The notes under the pieces were generated by a model. That model saw nothing but the letters and a program-made list of their open reading frames with translations, was not told the DNA's origin and made no database searches. This document shows positions 1-7,220 of a stretch of DNA of 38,419 nt, one piece after another (position 1 is the stretch's first letter; each line of letters begins with the position of its first letter). The DNA lies in assembly GCA_023663465.1 (NCBI GenBank), contig JAMPHJ010000016.1, forward strand, positions 1 through 38,419. The letters are read 5' to 3'. Both the position numbers and the translations under genes were made by a program. This DNA comes from Muribaculaceae bacterium. Its GTDB lineage: Bacteria > Bacillota > Clostridia > Lachnospirales > Lachnospiraceae.

Positions 1-950
1 AATACGATATTTTCTATGGAAAATCCCAAATCATAATTTTTTCTGGGCAATATATAGTTGCGCAGTCCCAAATCGACCATGTACCATTTCCGATTGGCTT
101 TCAGAAGTTGTCTGCCCACAATATCAAAGCGTTCTACCGGGTAAAAAATAAAAGATTCCCGCAAAGCTTCCATATAATCGCTTACCGTATTTGTGGACAC
201 TTTCCGTCCAGAAGACACAAGATACCCTTCAACATTCCGAATAGATACCGGACTTCCAATCACACTGGCAAGAAAACGGGCAATCGTTTTGAGCAGCGTA
301 ATATCTGTAATCTTTCTCTTACCCACATTCACTTCTTTCCGGCTCTGACGTTCTTCAATATCCCGGACAATTACTGTATTATAGATACCTTCCAGATAGG
401 AAGCAATCTTTTCATCCGTCCTGTCCATAACAGCAAGATAGGGAAACCCGCCCGTCCTCATATATTCCGCCAATGCACACTCCGCCGGAAGCGCCGCTAG
501 TTCCAGATATTCTCCAAACGACAACGGAAGCATGGAAATTTCCACATATCGTCCCGTCAGCAGCGTCGCCAGATCTCCTGACAACAAGTAGGAATTTGAA
601 CCCGTAATATAGATATCCGTATTATTTTTTACAGATAGGCTGTCCACCACTTTCTCAAAAGCTGCCACTTTCTGCACTTCATCCAGAAAAATATAATTGG
701 TTTTGTCAGGGCAAAGGCGCTCCTTGATATATTGGTATAACGCTTTATAATCAAGTAAATGTTCGTACTCCAATTCTTCAAAATTGATGGACAAAATCTG
801 CTTAGACTCTACGCCGTTTTGCAGTAAATATTGTTGATATTGGGATAGCAGCGTGGACTTTCCACAACGGCGGATACCGGTCACTACTTTTATGACCTGC
901 TCATCCTTCCAGGAAATTAACTTTTCCAGATACTCTTTTCGTAGAACCAT
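1..950 (-). CDS. AAA-type ATPase with DUF4143-like C-terminus, 3' end cut by window edge
   Basis: The minus strand is open from an ATG at 950 to the window edge, about 316 codons, with the stop outside. The Walker A motif GIRRCGKST lies at residues 25-33 and a Walker B-like stretch YIFLDEVQKV near residue 95, followed by ITGSNSYLLSGDLATLLTGR (sensor region) and the SFGEYLEL motif. This order is typical of the AAA_14/DUF4143 ATPases that are common and often multicopy in gut Clostridia. Their cellular role is not settled; links to toxin-antitoxin-like or mobile functions have been suggested. The start has an AAGGGG ribosome site at 963-968, 12 bases upstream. The frame stays open upstream, so a longer start is possible but less likely. 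A promoter and a repeat-rich leader lie upstream. Confidence 0.85.
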   Translation of the reverse strand, partial: MVLRKEYLEKLISWKDEQVIKVVTGIRRCGKSTLLSQYQQYLLQNGVESKQILSINFEELEYEHLLDYKALYQYIKERLCPDKTNYIFLDEVQKVAAFEKVVDSLSVKNNTDIYITGSNSYLLSGDLATLLTGRYVEISMLPLSFGEYLELAALPAECALAEYMRTGGFPYLAVMDRTDEKIASYLEGIYNTVIVRDIEERQSRKEVNVGKRKITDITLLKTIARFLASVIGSPVSIRNVEGYLVSSGRKVSTNTVSDYMEALRESFIFYPVERFDIVGRQLLKANRKWYMVDLGLRNYILPRKNYDLGFSIENIV

Positions 951-1023
951 ATCAAAACCATGCCCCTTCTCAGTCTGCGATGTTTCCGTCAGATACTGCA
1001 AATGCCCTTGTTTCTGTACATTG

Positions 1024-1155
1024 TTTACATTCATTATTGCCCTCGTTGTTATATATCATTTACACTCATTATTGCCCTCGTTGTTATATACCATTTACAC
1101 TCATTATTACCCATGTTGTTGTATATCATTTATATTCATTGTTCCCATTTTATCA
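1024..1155 (-). repeat. 35-bp tandem repeat, 3 units plus a decayed fourth, in the ATPase leader
   Basis: Units lie at 1024-1058, 1059-1093 and 1094-1128, with a degenerate partial unit from 1129 to about 1155. The first three differ at only a few positions. Read on the minus strand, each unit starts an ATG followed by codons for M-(V/I)-Y-N-N. The ORF starting at 1094 ends in TGA at 1056, overlapping the next ATG at 1059-1057 as ATGA. The ORF starting at 1059 has 29 codons and stops at 970, directly before the ATPase ribosome site. The array lies inside the predicted 5' leader. Confidence 0.85.
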
Positions 1156-1175
1156 TATAATATGCACCAAATCAA
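1147..1175 (-). promoter_or_regulatory. Promoter for the ATPase gene
   Basis: On the minus strand a TTGATT -35 (1170-1175) and a TAAAAT -10 (1147-1152) are separated by 17 bases. Transcription would start near 1140, so the whole 35-bp repeat array would lie in a leader of about 190 nt. TTGTTCCC motifs recur nearby at about 1139, 1179 and 1219; the last forms an inverted repeat TTGTTCC-N6-GGAACAA. Confidence 0.6.
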
Positions 1176-1237
1176 TTATTTGTTCCCTGTATACATCATT
1201 ATTTTATAAAAATGAATTTTTGTTCCCATTTCGGAAC

Positions 1238-1271
1238 AAAAGCACCTTCCCACAAAATGGAAGATGCTTTT
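1238..1271 (-). terminator. Intrinsic terminator of panE
   Basis: A 13-bp stem pairs 1238-1250 with 1259-1271 (one G-U pair) around an 8-base loop. On the minus strand it ends in TGCTTTTG, 34 bases after the panE stop. The A/T-rich ends on both sides could make it weakly bidirectional. Confidence 0.7.
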
Positions 1272-1304
1272 CCCAAAATGTCCCATATTCTAAAAGAACC
1301 AACT

Positions 1305-2201
1305 CTATCTTATCTTTTCCAGAAACATATCATTCACCGGCGTGGCGATATGATGCTTTTTCCCTAATTCACAGATGGTTCCGGCAAAAAGCACGACTTC
1401 CGTTTTTCTGCCCGCCTTGCTGTCCTGCCTCATGGAAGGCTCGCCGTCCGGGTTCAGCGTATCGATGATTGCGACCCACTCCTGCAAATCCTGTTCCGAC
1501 AAATCCACGCCCTCCGCATTTGCCACGAGAATGGTTTCCCGCATGGCGGCTTTCATCATATCCCGCTCTTTTCCTTCCTGCTGGATGCTCCGGTAGGTTC
1601 CCTCACAGAAGGAAACTGTCTGATTCACGCCCACATTGCAAAGCAATTTCCCCCACATGGCATGGCGCATATCCGCCGGACAGGAATAAGCAAAACCTAT
1701 CCTGTCAAAAAAAGTTTTTACCGCTTCCAGATTTTCTTCCCTGCCGCCGTTTAATACGCCCAATGCAAGCTCGCCCTTATTTTTGCAGGTTGCAGCATTG
1801 CCCTCTTTCATGGCGTCCATCTTCTGCGCAATGCAGTGAATGATTTTTTCCCTGCCAAATCTTTTACCCAAATCCTCTTCGCTGCGTATGCCGTTTAATA
1901 CGGATAGGATAATCGTATCTTCACCGACTAAATGTGCCACCTCTTCCATAGCTTCCTCCAGCGCGCCATATTTTACCGCAAATAAAAGAAGCTGCGCGGG
2001 ACGCCTCTCCACTGCCGCGTCCGCATACTGGAAATCACAAATCCCTCCGTTAAATGTAATGCCGTTTTTCTGATACCGCGCAATCCGCTCTTTATCCGCC
2101 AGTACGCGGACACGCTCTTTCCCCAGCTTCTTTGTGAAAAAATCCGCATACATGACGCCCAGCGCCCCCAGCCCGATGATATCGATATTTTCTATTTGCA
2201 T
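1305..2201 (-). CDS. panE: 2-dehydropantoate 2-reductase (ketopantoate reductase family)
   Basis: The 298-aa protein begins MQIENIDIIGLGALGVMYAD, with the Rossmann GxGxxG motif at about residues 9-14. It contains the ApbA/PanE C-terminal region MWGKLLCNVGVNQ and the motif NPDGEPSMRQD-K (about residues 245-257). It should reduce ketopantoate to pantoate with NADPH in pantothenate/CoA synthesis. Family members also include paralogues of unknown substrate, and no other pantothenate genes are seen here. The start at 2201 is chosen because AAAGGCGGG lies just upstream; an extension to 2243 adds 14 residues that do not look like the family. It follows the XRE gene by 48 bases and may be co-transcribed with it. 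Confidence 0.85.
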   Translation of the reverse strand: MQIENIDIIGLGALGVMYADFFTKKLGKERVRVLADKERIARYQKNGITFNGGICDFQYADAAVERRPAQLLLFAVKYGALEEAMEEVAHLVGEDTIILSVLNGIRSEEDLGKRFGREKIIHCIAQKMDAMKEGNAATCKNKGELALGVLNGGREENLEAVKTFFDRIGFAYSCPADMRHAMWGKLLCNVGVNQTVSFCEGTYRSIQQEGKERDMMKAAMRETILVANAEGVDLSEQDLQEWVAIIDTLNPDGEPSMRQDSKAGRKTEVVLFAGTICELGKKHHIATPVNDMFLEKIR

Positions 2202-2249
2202 ATGTATGACCCGCCTTTCTGCTAATTGTGATGAAATAAGCACGCTTCC

Positions 2250-3050
2250 TCATCGCGCCAGCATCCTGAGAAGCCCCTTTATCCAGCTTCGGAATGGAAA
2301 CCAATGGGAAGAAACATTTTCATTAATTACTCTTTCTATCGTAGGATAATCAAACTGATAGTCTTTGCCGATAACTTCCTCATAGACCTCGCCCACTGCC
2401 CGGCTAAAGCCAATAGCAATCCGTCCGTGCGCCTCATCACCGACGGCGACCTGTCGCCCGTAAGACAAAGCGCCGAAGCAAAATTCCCCGAAATTACATG
2501 CTCCCATACAGAAAATGCCAAAGGAAAACGCGCCAAATGCGACGCATCCCACCGCAAAGGATCCAAACGCCATCAGTCCCACTGCAATCGTTCCCAATGC
2601 CAGAACCCCGGCGGAAAGCAACCCGATAGACACCACGCCCGCCGACAAAAAGCCAATCGCGATAACCCCTTCCGCACGGTTCCCGATCGCCAGAATCCCC
2701 CTCGCACGATACATTCCGATTCCAAACTGGACATGCACCAACGGAATCCCCTTGATGGTTTTCTGGCTCTTATATTCATAGTGCGGTCTTCTCGCCCGGA
2801 AAGAAGTATCCTCCACGGTTTCTGTTCTTTCCGTAAAAAATGGCTCCCGGCCCGCTTCTTCTTTTAAAAGGTAGTCTGTACTAACTCCAAATACGCTGCT
2901 GATTGCAACTATTTTTTCCAACTCCGGCAGGGACTGATCCGTCTCCCACTTTGAAACGGACTGTCTGGACACCCCCAGACGTTCCCCAAAAGCTTCCTGC
3001 GAAAGTCCCTTCTCGGAACGCAGCTTATATATTTTTTCTCCAAGCGTCAT
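2250..3050 (-). CDS. XRE-family regulator with a glycine-pentad repeat C-terminus
   Basis: The 266-aa protein has a Cro/C1-type helix-turn-helix at residues 1-60, including LGVSRQSVSKWE, which fits DNA binding. Residues about 115-215 form a run of about 16 pentads of the form G-x-x-(A/S/C)-hydrophobic, for example GVIAI, GFLSA, GVVSI, GLLSA, GVLAL. Such regular pentads suggest a right-handed beta-helix or a membrane-associated repeat rather than ordinary transmembrane helices. The C-terminus is amphipathic and basic (FRSWIKGLLRMLAR). The start has a GGAGG site 6 bases upstream. It may control itself and the downstream panE. Its ligand is unknown. Confidence 0.8.
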   Translation of the reverse strand: MTLGEKIYKLRSEKGLSQEAFGERLGVSRQSVSKWETDQSLPELEKIVAISSVFGVSTDYLLKEEAGREPFFTERTETVEDTSFRARRPHYEYKSQKTIKGIPLVHVQFGIGMYRARGILAIGNRAEGVIAIGFLSAGVVSIGLLSAGVLALGTIAVGLMAFGSFAVGCVAFGAFSFGIFCMGACNFGEFCFGALSYGRQVAVGDEAHGRIAIGFSRAVGEVYEEVIGKDYQFDYPTIERVINENVSSHWFPFRSWIKGLLRMLAR

Positions 3051-3212
3051 GTGAATCCTCCATTCTGTTTCGTTATGATTTGTTAGCTCGCTATGATTGT
3101 CAGCCCTATTCTAAATGATTTGTGAAAAAATGGCTATCAATAGCGCTTGGAAATTTGTCAACCGGGGGTTGCAGGGGCGGGGAATGTGGGGGATGCGTTC
3201 TAATAATGCAGT

Positions 3213-3545
3213 CTACCGAGTAATATTTTCATAATCCTGCAAGTCATGATAAATGCCACCCACGCGCACTACATTGCCTACAATTTTATATAGCATAAAA
3301 TACTGATGATGTCTGAGATGGATTGTCCGATATCCTAAAGCACGCAGGTCTGGATGATCACATAATTTAAGGCTACCAGCTACATGGGAAAGCCGAACTT
3401 TGGTATCTTCCATGTCTTCTTTTACACTGCGTGCTGCCTGCTCACTTTTCAAATCCTGCCGAAGATAGCGTAATATTTGCGCAAGCTGCATTTTAGCGCC
3501 ATGAGTAATAATGACCTTATATTCTGAGTTCTCGGCAAACTTCAT
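3213..3545 (-). CDS. RelE/ParE-family toxin
   Basis: The 110-aa protein begins MKFAENSEYKVIITHGAKMQ, then continues LAQILRYLRQDL, and ends with GYRTIHLRHHQYFMLYKIVGNVVRVGGIYHDLQDYEN. This is the ParE/RelE fold pattern: an N-terminal beta strand, two helices, then strands with a conserved late Arg and a YHxxQDYEN-like end. Members are mRNA interferases or gyrase inhibitors, and which applies here cannot be decided. The start at 3545 is preceded by GGGAG and overlaps the antitoxin stop by 29 bases, typical translational coupling. A longer start at 3599 lies deep in the antitoxin and is less likely. Confidence 0.85.
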   Translation of the reverse strand: MKFAENSEYKVIITHGAKMQLAQILRYLRQDLKSEQAARSVKEDMEDTKVRLSHVAGSLKLCDHPDLRALGYRTIHLRHHQYFMLYKIVGNVVRVGGIYHDLQDYENITR

Positions 3546-3774
3546 CCATCGCTTCTCCCATCTCCTGGTATTCTCCACTTGCAAACTGCTGCTCTGCAAT
3601 TTCTATATCCCGCAAAAAGTCATCTTTTGTCATTGGTTTTAGGAATTTGCCGACTTCATTGTCAGTTTCATGTTCCCGCAACCTAAAAAGATTCTCTGTA
3701 AAATTCTGTATCTTGAGCAGGTCAGCTTCTGGTAAGACCTTCATCATAGAAACCGTGCGTTCCAAAGTACTCAT
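3517..3774 (-). CDS. Antitoxin of the RelE/ParE-type module
   Basis: The 85-aa acidic protein begins MSTLERTVSMMKVLPEADLL. The start at 3774 has AGGAGGATTAAG directly before it; the open frame extends to 3918 without a ribosome site. The order antitoxin then toxin with overlapping ends supports the call. The N-terminus resembles small antitoxins that precede ParE/RelE toxins in Firmicutes, and the acidic C-terminal half (DDFLRDIEIAEQQFASGEYQEM) probably wraps the toxin. No clear HTH or ribbon-helix-helix is visible. Confidence 0.75.
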   Translation of the reverse strand: MSTLERTVSMMKVLPEADLLKIQNFTENLFRLREHETDNEVGKFLKPMTKDDFLRDIEIAEQQFASGEYQEMGEAMDEVCRELRI

Positions 3775-3849
3775 CTTAATCCTCCTGTTCCACGCGTAAG
3801 AAACAATTTTATAAAATGTAGCTTGATATGTGTGTTCATATTCAATTTT

Positions 3850-3858
3850 ATTATAACA
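3850..3858 (-). promoter_or_regulatory. Extended -10 promoter of the toxin-antitoxin pair
   Basis: The minus strand reads TGTTATAAT, an extended -10 about 75 bases before the antitoxin start. No good -35 is seen at 17 bases. The AT-rich leader is a plausible site for autoregulation. Confidence 0.45.
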
Positions 3859-3973
3859 TTTCTGGGCAAAATATAAACTGCTTTTTAGATATTTCCAGCC
3901 GTGGAAACACATGCACACTTGAGGGCGTTTTGTTTATAAGGAGTTAATACTGGCGCAATACAGTGGGCGGTCT

Positions 3974-4029
3974 AAAAGGAGTGTCGCAAAATAGCTAAAT
4001 TTTAGTTATGGAGCGACGCTCCTCTTTTC
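3974..4029 (-). terminator. Hairpin downstream of the feo operon (second terminator)
   Basis: The sequence around GGAGTGTCGC (plus strand, near 3980) pairs with GCGACGCTCC (near 4014) around a loop of about 23 bases. A-rich and T-rich edges lie on both sides, so it could stop transcription from either direction. It lies about 85 bases beyond the last feo gene. Confidence 0.5.
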
Positions 4030-4050
4030 ATAATCATTTTTAAAATCGAA

Positions 4051-4080
4051 ACAAGCGGCACATTCCCCAGAACATGCCGC
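4051..4080 (-). terminator. Terminator directly after the feo operon
   Basis: GCGGCA (4055-4060) pairs with TGCCGC (4075-4080). On the minus strand the stem is followed by TTGTTT. It begins 35 bases after the stop of the small FeoB-associated gene. Confidence 0.5.
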
Positions 4081-4114
4081 CCATCTCGTAATCTTTATGC
4101 TTTACAATGATTTG

Positions 4115-4258
4115 TTAATGACAATTTCCTCTGCATTGGCTGCAATCGCCGCCGCATTGTAGAGATTTCCCGTTTTTCTTATCGCGTATCATACTTCGGA
4201 TTGCCAAGCCTGCTGCCGCAATCACGACTGCTAAGGTCACTATCGTCCCTACGTTCAT
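4115..4258 (-). CDS. FeoB-associated Cys-rich membrane protein
   Basis: This 47-aa protein is MNVGTIVTLAVVIAAAGLAI at the N-terminus, a single membrane helix, then a basic stretch RSMIRDKKNG, then a Cys-rich tail with CGGDCSQCRGNC. That architecture and its place directly behind feoB match the FeoB-associated small membrane proteins of Firmicutes. Its role is not established; metal handling at the FeoB pore or a FeoC-like function are guesses from position and cysteines. A GGAGGATTTTC ribosome site precedes the ATG. The gap to the feoB stop is 30 bases. Confidence 0.85.
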   Translation of the reverse strand: MNVGTIVTLAVVIAAAGLAIRSMIRDKKNGKSLQCGGDCSQCRGNCH

Positions 4259-4288
4259 GAAAATCCTCCCATCCATACATGAAATTCT

Positions 4289-6427
4289 TTACTTGCCTAC
4301 GTTTACGCTAAGTTTCAATTCTTTACTTTCAGTATATGGTCTAAAGAGCATATATGCAAATCCAATGACTACAAGAATTGCAATTGCCGTTCCTATTCCG
4401 AAGGAACCGGATACGAAGATATTTCCAATCTGATAAATGCACAAGGATACTAAATATGCCAATCCACACTGATATCCGATTGCAAACCAGAACCATTTCG
4501 CGTTGTTCATTTCCCTCTTAATCGCGCCCATCGCTGCAAAACAAGGTGCACATAACAGGTTAAATACTAAGAAGGAATACGCTGCAAGCGCTGTCATACT
4601 GCCGGCAAGCTCTCCCCATATTTCCGCGCCGTCTTCTGCAACTTCTGCAAAACCGAACAATACGCCGAAAGTTCCTACTACGTTTTCTTTTGCAATCAGA
4701 CCGGTAACGGCTGCAACTGCCATCTTCCAATCGCCCCAGCCAAGCGGTGTAAAAATCGGTGCAATCACGCTGCCAACCCGTGCCAGAATACTGTTATCTA
4801 AAGCTTCTGCTTCCAGCATACCGAAGGAACCGTCCGTCCAGCCAAAACTCATTAAGAACCAGAGCACAATCGTGGATAAAAGAATAATCGTACCTGCTTT
4901 TTTGATAAAGGACCAGCCACGCTCCCACATGCTTCTGAGCACGCTGCCCACAGTAGGAAGATGGTACGCCGGCAGCTCCATAACGAACGGCGCCGGATCT
5001 CCTGCAAACATTTTGGTTTTCTTCAAAATAATACCGGAACAGATAATCGCTGCAATCCCTACGAAATATGCGCTCGGTGCAACCCACCATGCGCCGCCGA
5101 AAAGCGCGCCGGCAATCAATGCAATAATCGGCAGTTTTGCGCCACAAGGAATAAACGTCGTCGTCATAACCGTCATTCTGCGGTCCCGTTCGCTCTCAAT
5201 CGTCCGGGAAGCCATAATCCCAGGAACGCCGCATCCCGTACCAATCATAATCGGGATAAAGGATTTTCCGGAAAGACCAAATTTACGGAAAATACGATCC
5301 ATGATAAACGCAATTCTCGCCATATATCCGCAGCCTTCCAGGAAAGCAAGGAAGATAAACAACACAAGCATCTGCGGCACGAAACCAAGCACCGCGCCCA
5401 CGCCTGCAACAATACCATCCAGAATCAGTCCCTGTAACCAATCCGCGCAGCCGATACTTACCAACAGGCTTTCCACTGCGGGCGGAATAATATCGCCGAA
5501 CAATACGTCATTCGTCCAGTCTGTCACAAAGGTGCCGACCGTCGTTACCGATATATAATAAACAATAATCATTACAACTGCAAAAATCGGCAGTGCCAGA
5601 ATCCTGTTTGTTACAATTCTGTCAATCTTATCAGACGTCGTCAGCTGTCCTTTTTTATTCTTGGTGCAGCACTCGTCGATAATCGAAGAAATATAGACAT
5701 ATCTCTCATTAGTGATAATACTTTCCGTATCGTCGTCATACTTATCTTCCAACGCCTTGATTTCACCGGATACATCCGGCAGTGTGGTTAACTGCCCTGC
5801 AATCTTATCATCTTTCTCAAGCAGCTTGATTGCCAAAAAGCGTTTCTGCTGTTCCGGGACATCCATCCCCAGCTTATCTGCGGCGCGTTTAATAGCAGAT
5901 TCTACATCTTCCGCAAATGTATGCACCGGCGCTGCTTTTCCTTTTGCCGCCGCTACTGCTTTATTTGCTGCCTCCTGGATACCCGTGCCTTTCAGCGCGG
6001 AAATTTCTACGACCTCACAGCCCAGCTTCTTACTCAGCTTATCCGCATGGATACTATCTCCTGTCTTCGTTACGACGTCCATCATGTTTACCGCCATAAC
6101 CACCGGAATCCCCAGCTCTAATAGCTGCGTGGAAAGATAAAGATTCCGCTCCAGATTCGTCCCGTCCACGATATTCAGAATCACATCCGGTTTTTCCGTA
6201 ATCAGATAGTTTCTTGCCACAACTTCTTCCAGAGTATAGGGGGATAAAGAATAAATCCCCGGCAAATCCATAACCGAAACTTCTTTATTGTTTTTTAACT
6301 TACCTTCTTTTTTCTCTACCGTTACGCCCGGCCAGTTTCCAACGAACTGATTCGCACCTGTCAGGGCGTTAAATAGTGTTGTTTTTCCGCAGTTCGGATT
6401 TCCTGCTAACGCTATTGTAATAGACAT
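4289..6427 (-). CDS. feoB: Ferrous iron transporter B
   Basis: The 712-aa protein carries an N-terminal G domain: P-loop GNPNCGKTT at residues 9-17, G2/G3 region with NWPGVTVEKKEG and DLPGIYSL, and G4 NMMD. A GDI-like helical region follows. The membrane part has two Gate regions with FLEGCGYMARIAFIMDR, IGTGCGVPGIMASR and FIPCGAKLPIIALI, then ENVVGTFG. It imports Fe(II) across the cytoplasmic membrane. The start at 6427 (MSITIALAGN) is preferred to 6436 because of AAAGG and GGGGAG spacing. It lies 26 bases after the second feoA gene, in one operon with two feoA genes and the Cys-rich peptide. Confidence 0.95.
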   Translation of the reverse strand: MSITIALAGNPNCGKTTLFNALTGANQFVGNWPGVTVEKKEGKLKNNKEVSVMDLPGIYSLSPYTLEEVVARNYLITEKPDVILNIVDGTNLERNLYLSTQLLELGIPVVMAVNMMDVVTKTGDSIHADKLSKKLGCEVVEISALKGTGIQEAANKAVAAAKGKAAPVHTFAEDVESAIKRAADKLGMDVPEQQKRFLAIKLLEKDDKIAGQLTTLPDVSGEIKALEDKYDDDTESIITNERYVYISSIIDECCTKNKKGQLTTSDKIDRIVTNRILALPIFAVVMIIVYYISVTTVGTFVTDWTNDVLFGDIIPPAVESLLVSIGCADWLQGLILDGIVAGVGAVLGFVPQMLVLFIFLAFLEGCGYMARIAFIMDRIFRKFGLSGKSFIPIMIGTGCGVPGIMASRTIESERDRRMTVMTTTFIPCGAKLPIIALIAGALFGGAWWVAPSAYFVGIAAIICSGIILKKTKMFAGDPAPFVMELPAYHLPTVGSVLRSMWERGWSFIKKAGTIILLSTIVLWFLMSFGWTDGSFGMLEAEALDNSILARVGSVIAPIFTPLGWGDWKMAVAAVTGLIAKENVVGTFGVLFGFAEVAEDGAEIWGELAGSMTALAAYSFLVFNLLCAPCFAAMGAIKREMNNAKWFWFAIGYQCGLAYLVSLCIYQIGNIFVSGSFGIGTAIAILVVIGFAYMLFRPYTESKELKLSVNVGK

Positions 6428-6453
6428 TCTCCCCATTCCTTTCTATTTCTTTT

Positions 6454-6675
6454 TTAATCAACTTCTATCATTTCCGCATCTTCCTTGCGGACGGACAGTT
6501 CATATCCCCTTACCGTAACTTCCACGGGGTCTCCAAGAGGCGCAACCTTCCTGACATAAATCTCCACGCCTTTCGTCACTCCCATATCCATGATACGGCG
6601 TTTCAGTGCGCCGGTCCCGTTGATTCTCGTCACCGTCACGGTGTCGCCCGGCTTTGCGCTTCGCAATGTTTTCAT
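6454..6675 (-). CDS. feoA: FeoA-domain protein (second of two)
   Basis: The 73-aa protein is a single SH3-like FeoA domain: MKTLRSAKPGDTVTVTRING, then GALKRRIMDMGVTKGVEIYV and VEVTVRGYELSVRKEDAEMI. The LKRRIMDMG segment is the family hallmark. FeoA proteins are small cytosolic partners of FeoB. The ribosome site AGGAGG is strong. It sits between another feoA gene and feoB. Confidence 0.93.
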   Translation of the reverse strand: MKTLRSAKPGDTVTVTRINGTGALKRRIMDMGVTKGVEIYVRKVAPLGDPVEVTVRGYELSVRKEDAEMIEVD

Positions 6676-6708
6676 AAATACATCCTCCTCGTTTGAAATT
6701 TTCCAAAT

Positions 6709-6918
6709 CTAAATCATAATTCCTTTTGCCATATTTCTGTCAATGGCAACGCGGGAATCTTTCACATTAACAATCAGGTTTCCGCCAATGGAAGAAATCA
6801 CCGTAACCGCAGCTCCTGCGACAAACCCAAGCTTTTCTAAAAAAAGCCTTGTTTCCTCTTTCCCGGTCACTTTCTTAATAGAATTTTGTTCTCCTTCTTT
6901 TGCAAATACTAACGGCAT
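6709..6918 (-). CDS. feoA: FeoA-domain protein (first gene of the feo operon)
   Basis: The 69-aa protein is a divergent FeoA domain (MPLVFAKEGEQNSIKKVTGK, then FLEKLGFVAGAAVTVISSIGGNLIVNV and VAIDRNMAKGIMI). The LEKLGFVAGA segment matches the FeoA core. Paired feoA genes before feoB are common in Clostridia. AAAGGAG precedes the ATG. The leader carries the promoter and the two iron-box-like palindromes at 7001-7050. Confidence 0.88.
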   Translation of the reverse strand: MPLVFAKEGEQNSIKKVTGKEETRLFLEKLGFVAGAAVTVISSIGGNLIVNVKDSRVAIDRNMAKGIMI

Positions 6919-7000
6919 ACACTCATCTCCTTTATCATCTGGCTTATCCTATGTAATCCCATAGGCGGCTATGGAATCTTTTCGACAAATTCCTCGACCG

Positions 7001-7059
7001 CAGTTAGTTCACTCTAACCTTTGCAATTATAAGTTAGCACTGCCTAACCTATTTGTCAA
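7001..7059 (-). promoter_or_regulatory. feo promoter with two DtxR-like boxes
   Basis: Two 20-bp palindromes of the form AGTTAG-N6-CTAACCT (plus strand) lie at 7001-7020 and 7031-7050, exactly 30 bp apart, about three helical turns. They resemble the AGGTTAG/CTAACCT arms of DtxR/IdeR iron boxes. A TATAAT -10 (minus strand, 7026-7031) sits between and partly in them. TTGACA at 7054-7059 lies 22 bases upstream, longer than ideal. Occupied boxes would cover the -10, so iron-dependent repression is likely. Confidence 0.75.
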
Positions 7060-7146
7060 GAGGATTTTTATCTTTTTTTAATATTTTTTTCATGATGCCA
7101 ACAAGAAAATCGCTACGCGATTATCTTGAGTAATTTCCTAATATGA

Positions 7147-7183
7147 TAAAAAAACAGCGCCCAACCCCTCGGCTAAGCGCTGT
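7147..7183 (-). terminator. Intrinsic terminator of pgi
   Basis: ACAGCGC (7154-7160) pairs with GCGCTGT (7177-7183). On the minus strand the stem is followed by a T run at 7147-7153. It lies 37 bases after the pgi stop. Confidence 0.85.
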
Positions 7184-7220
7184 CCACCATCTTATCATCT
7201 AATCTTATAACCTTATCATC

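Noticed and set aside
853-1209. Plus-strand ORFs across the 35-bp repeats (repetitive His/Ile/Leu peptides)
   Set aside because: They arise from translating the tandem repeat; no ribosome site, and the minus strand explains the region.
4503-5558. Long plus-strand ORF of 351 codons opposite feoB
   Set aside because: It is a shadow of the feoB coding strand with no start signal and Pro/Ser/Thr-rich nonsense composition.
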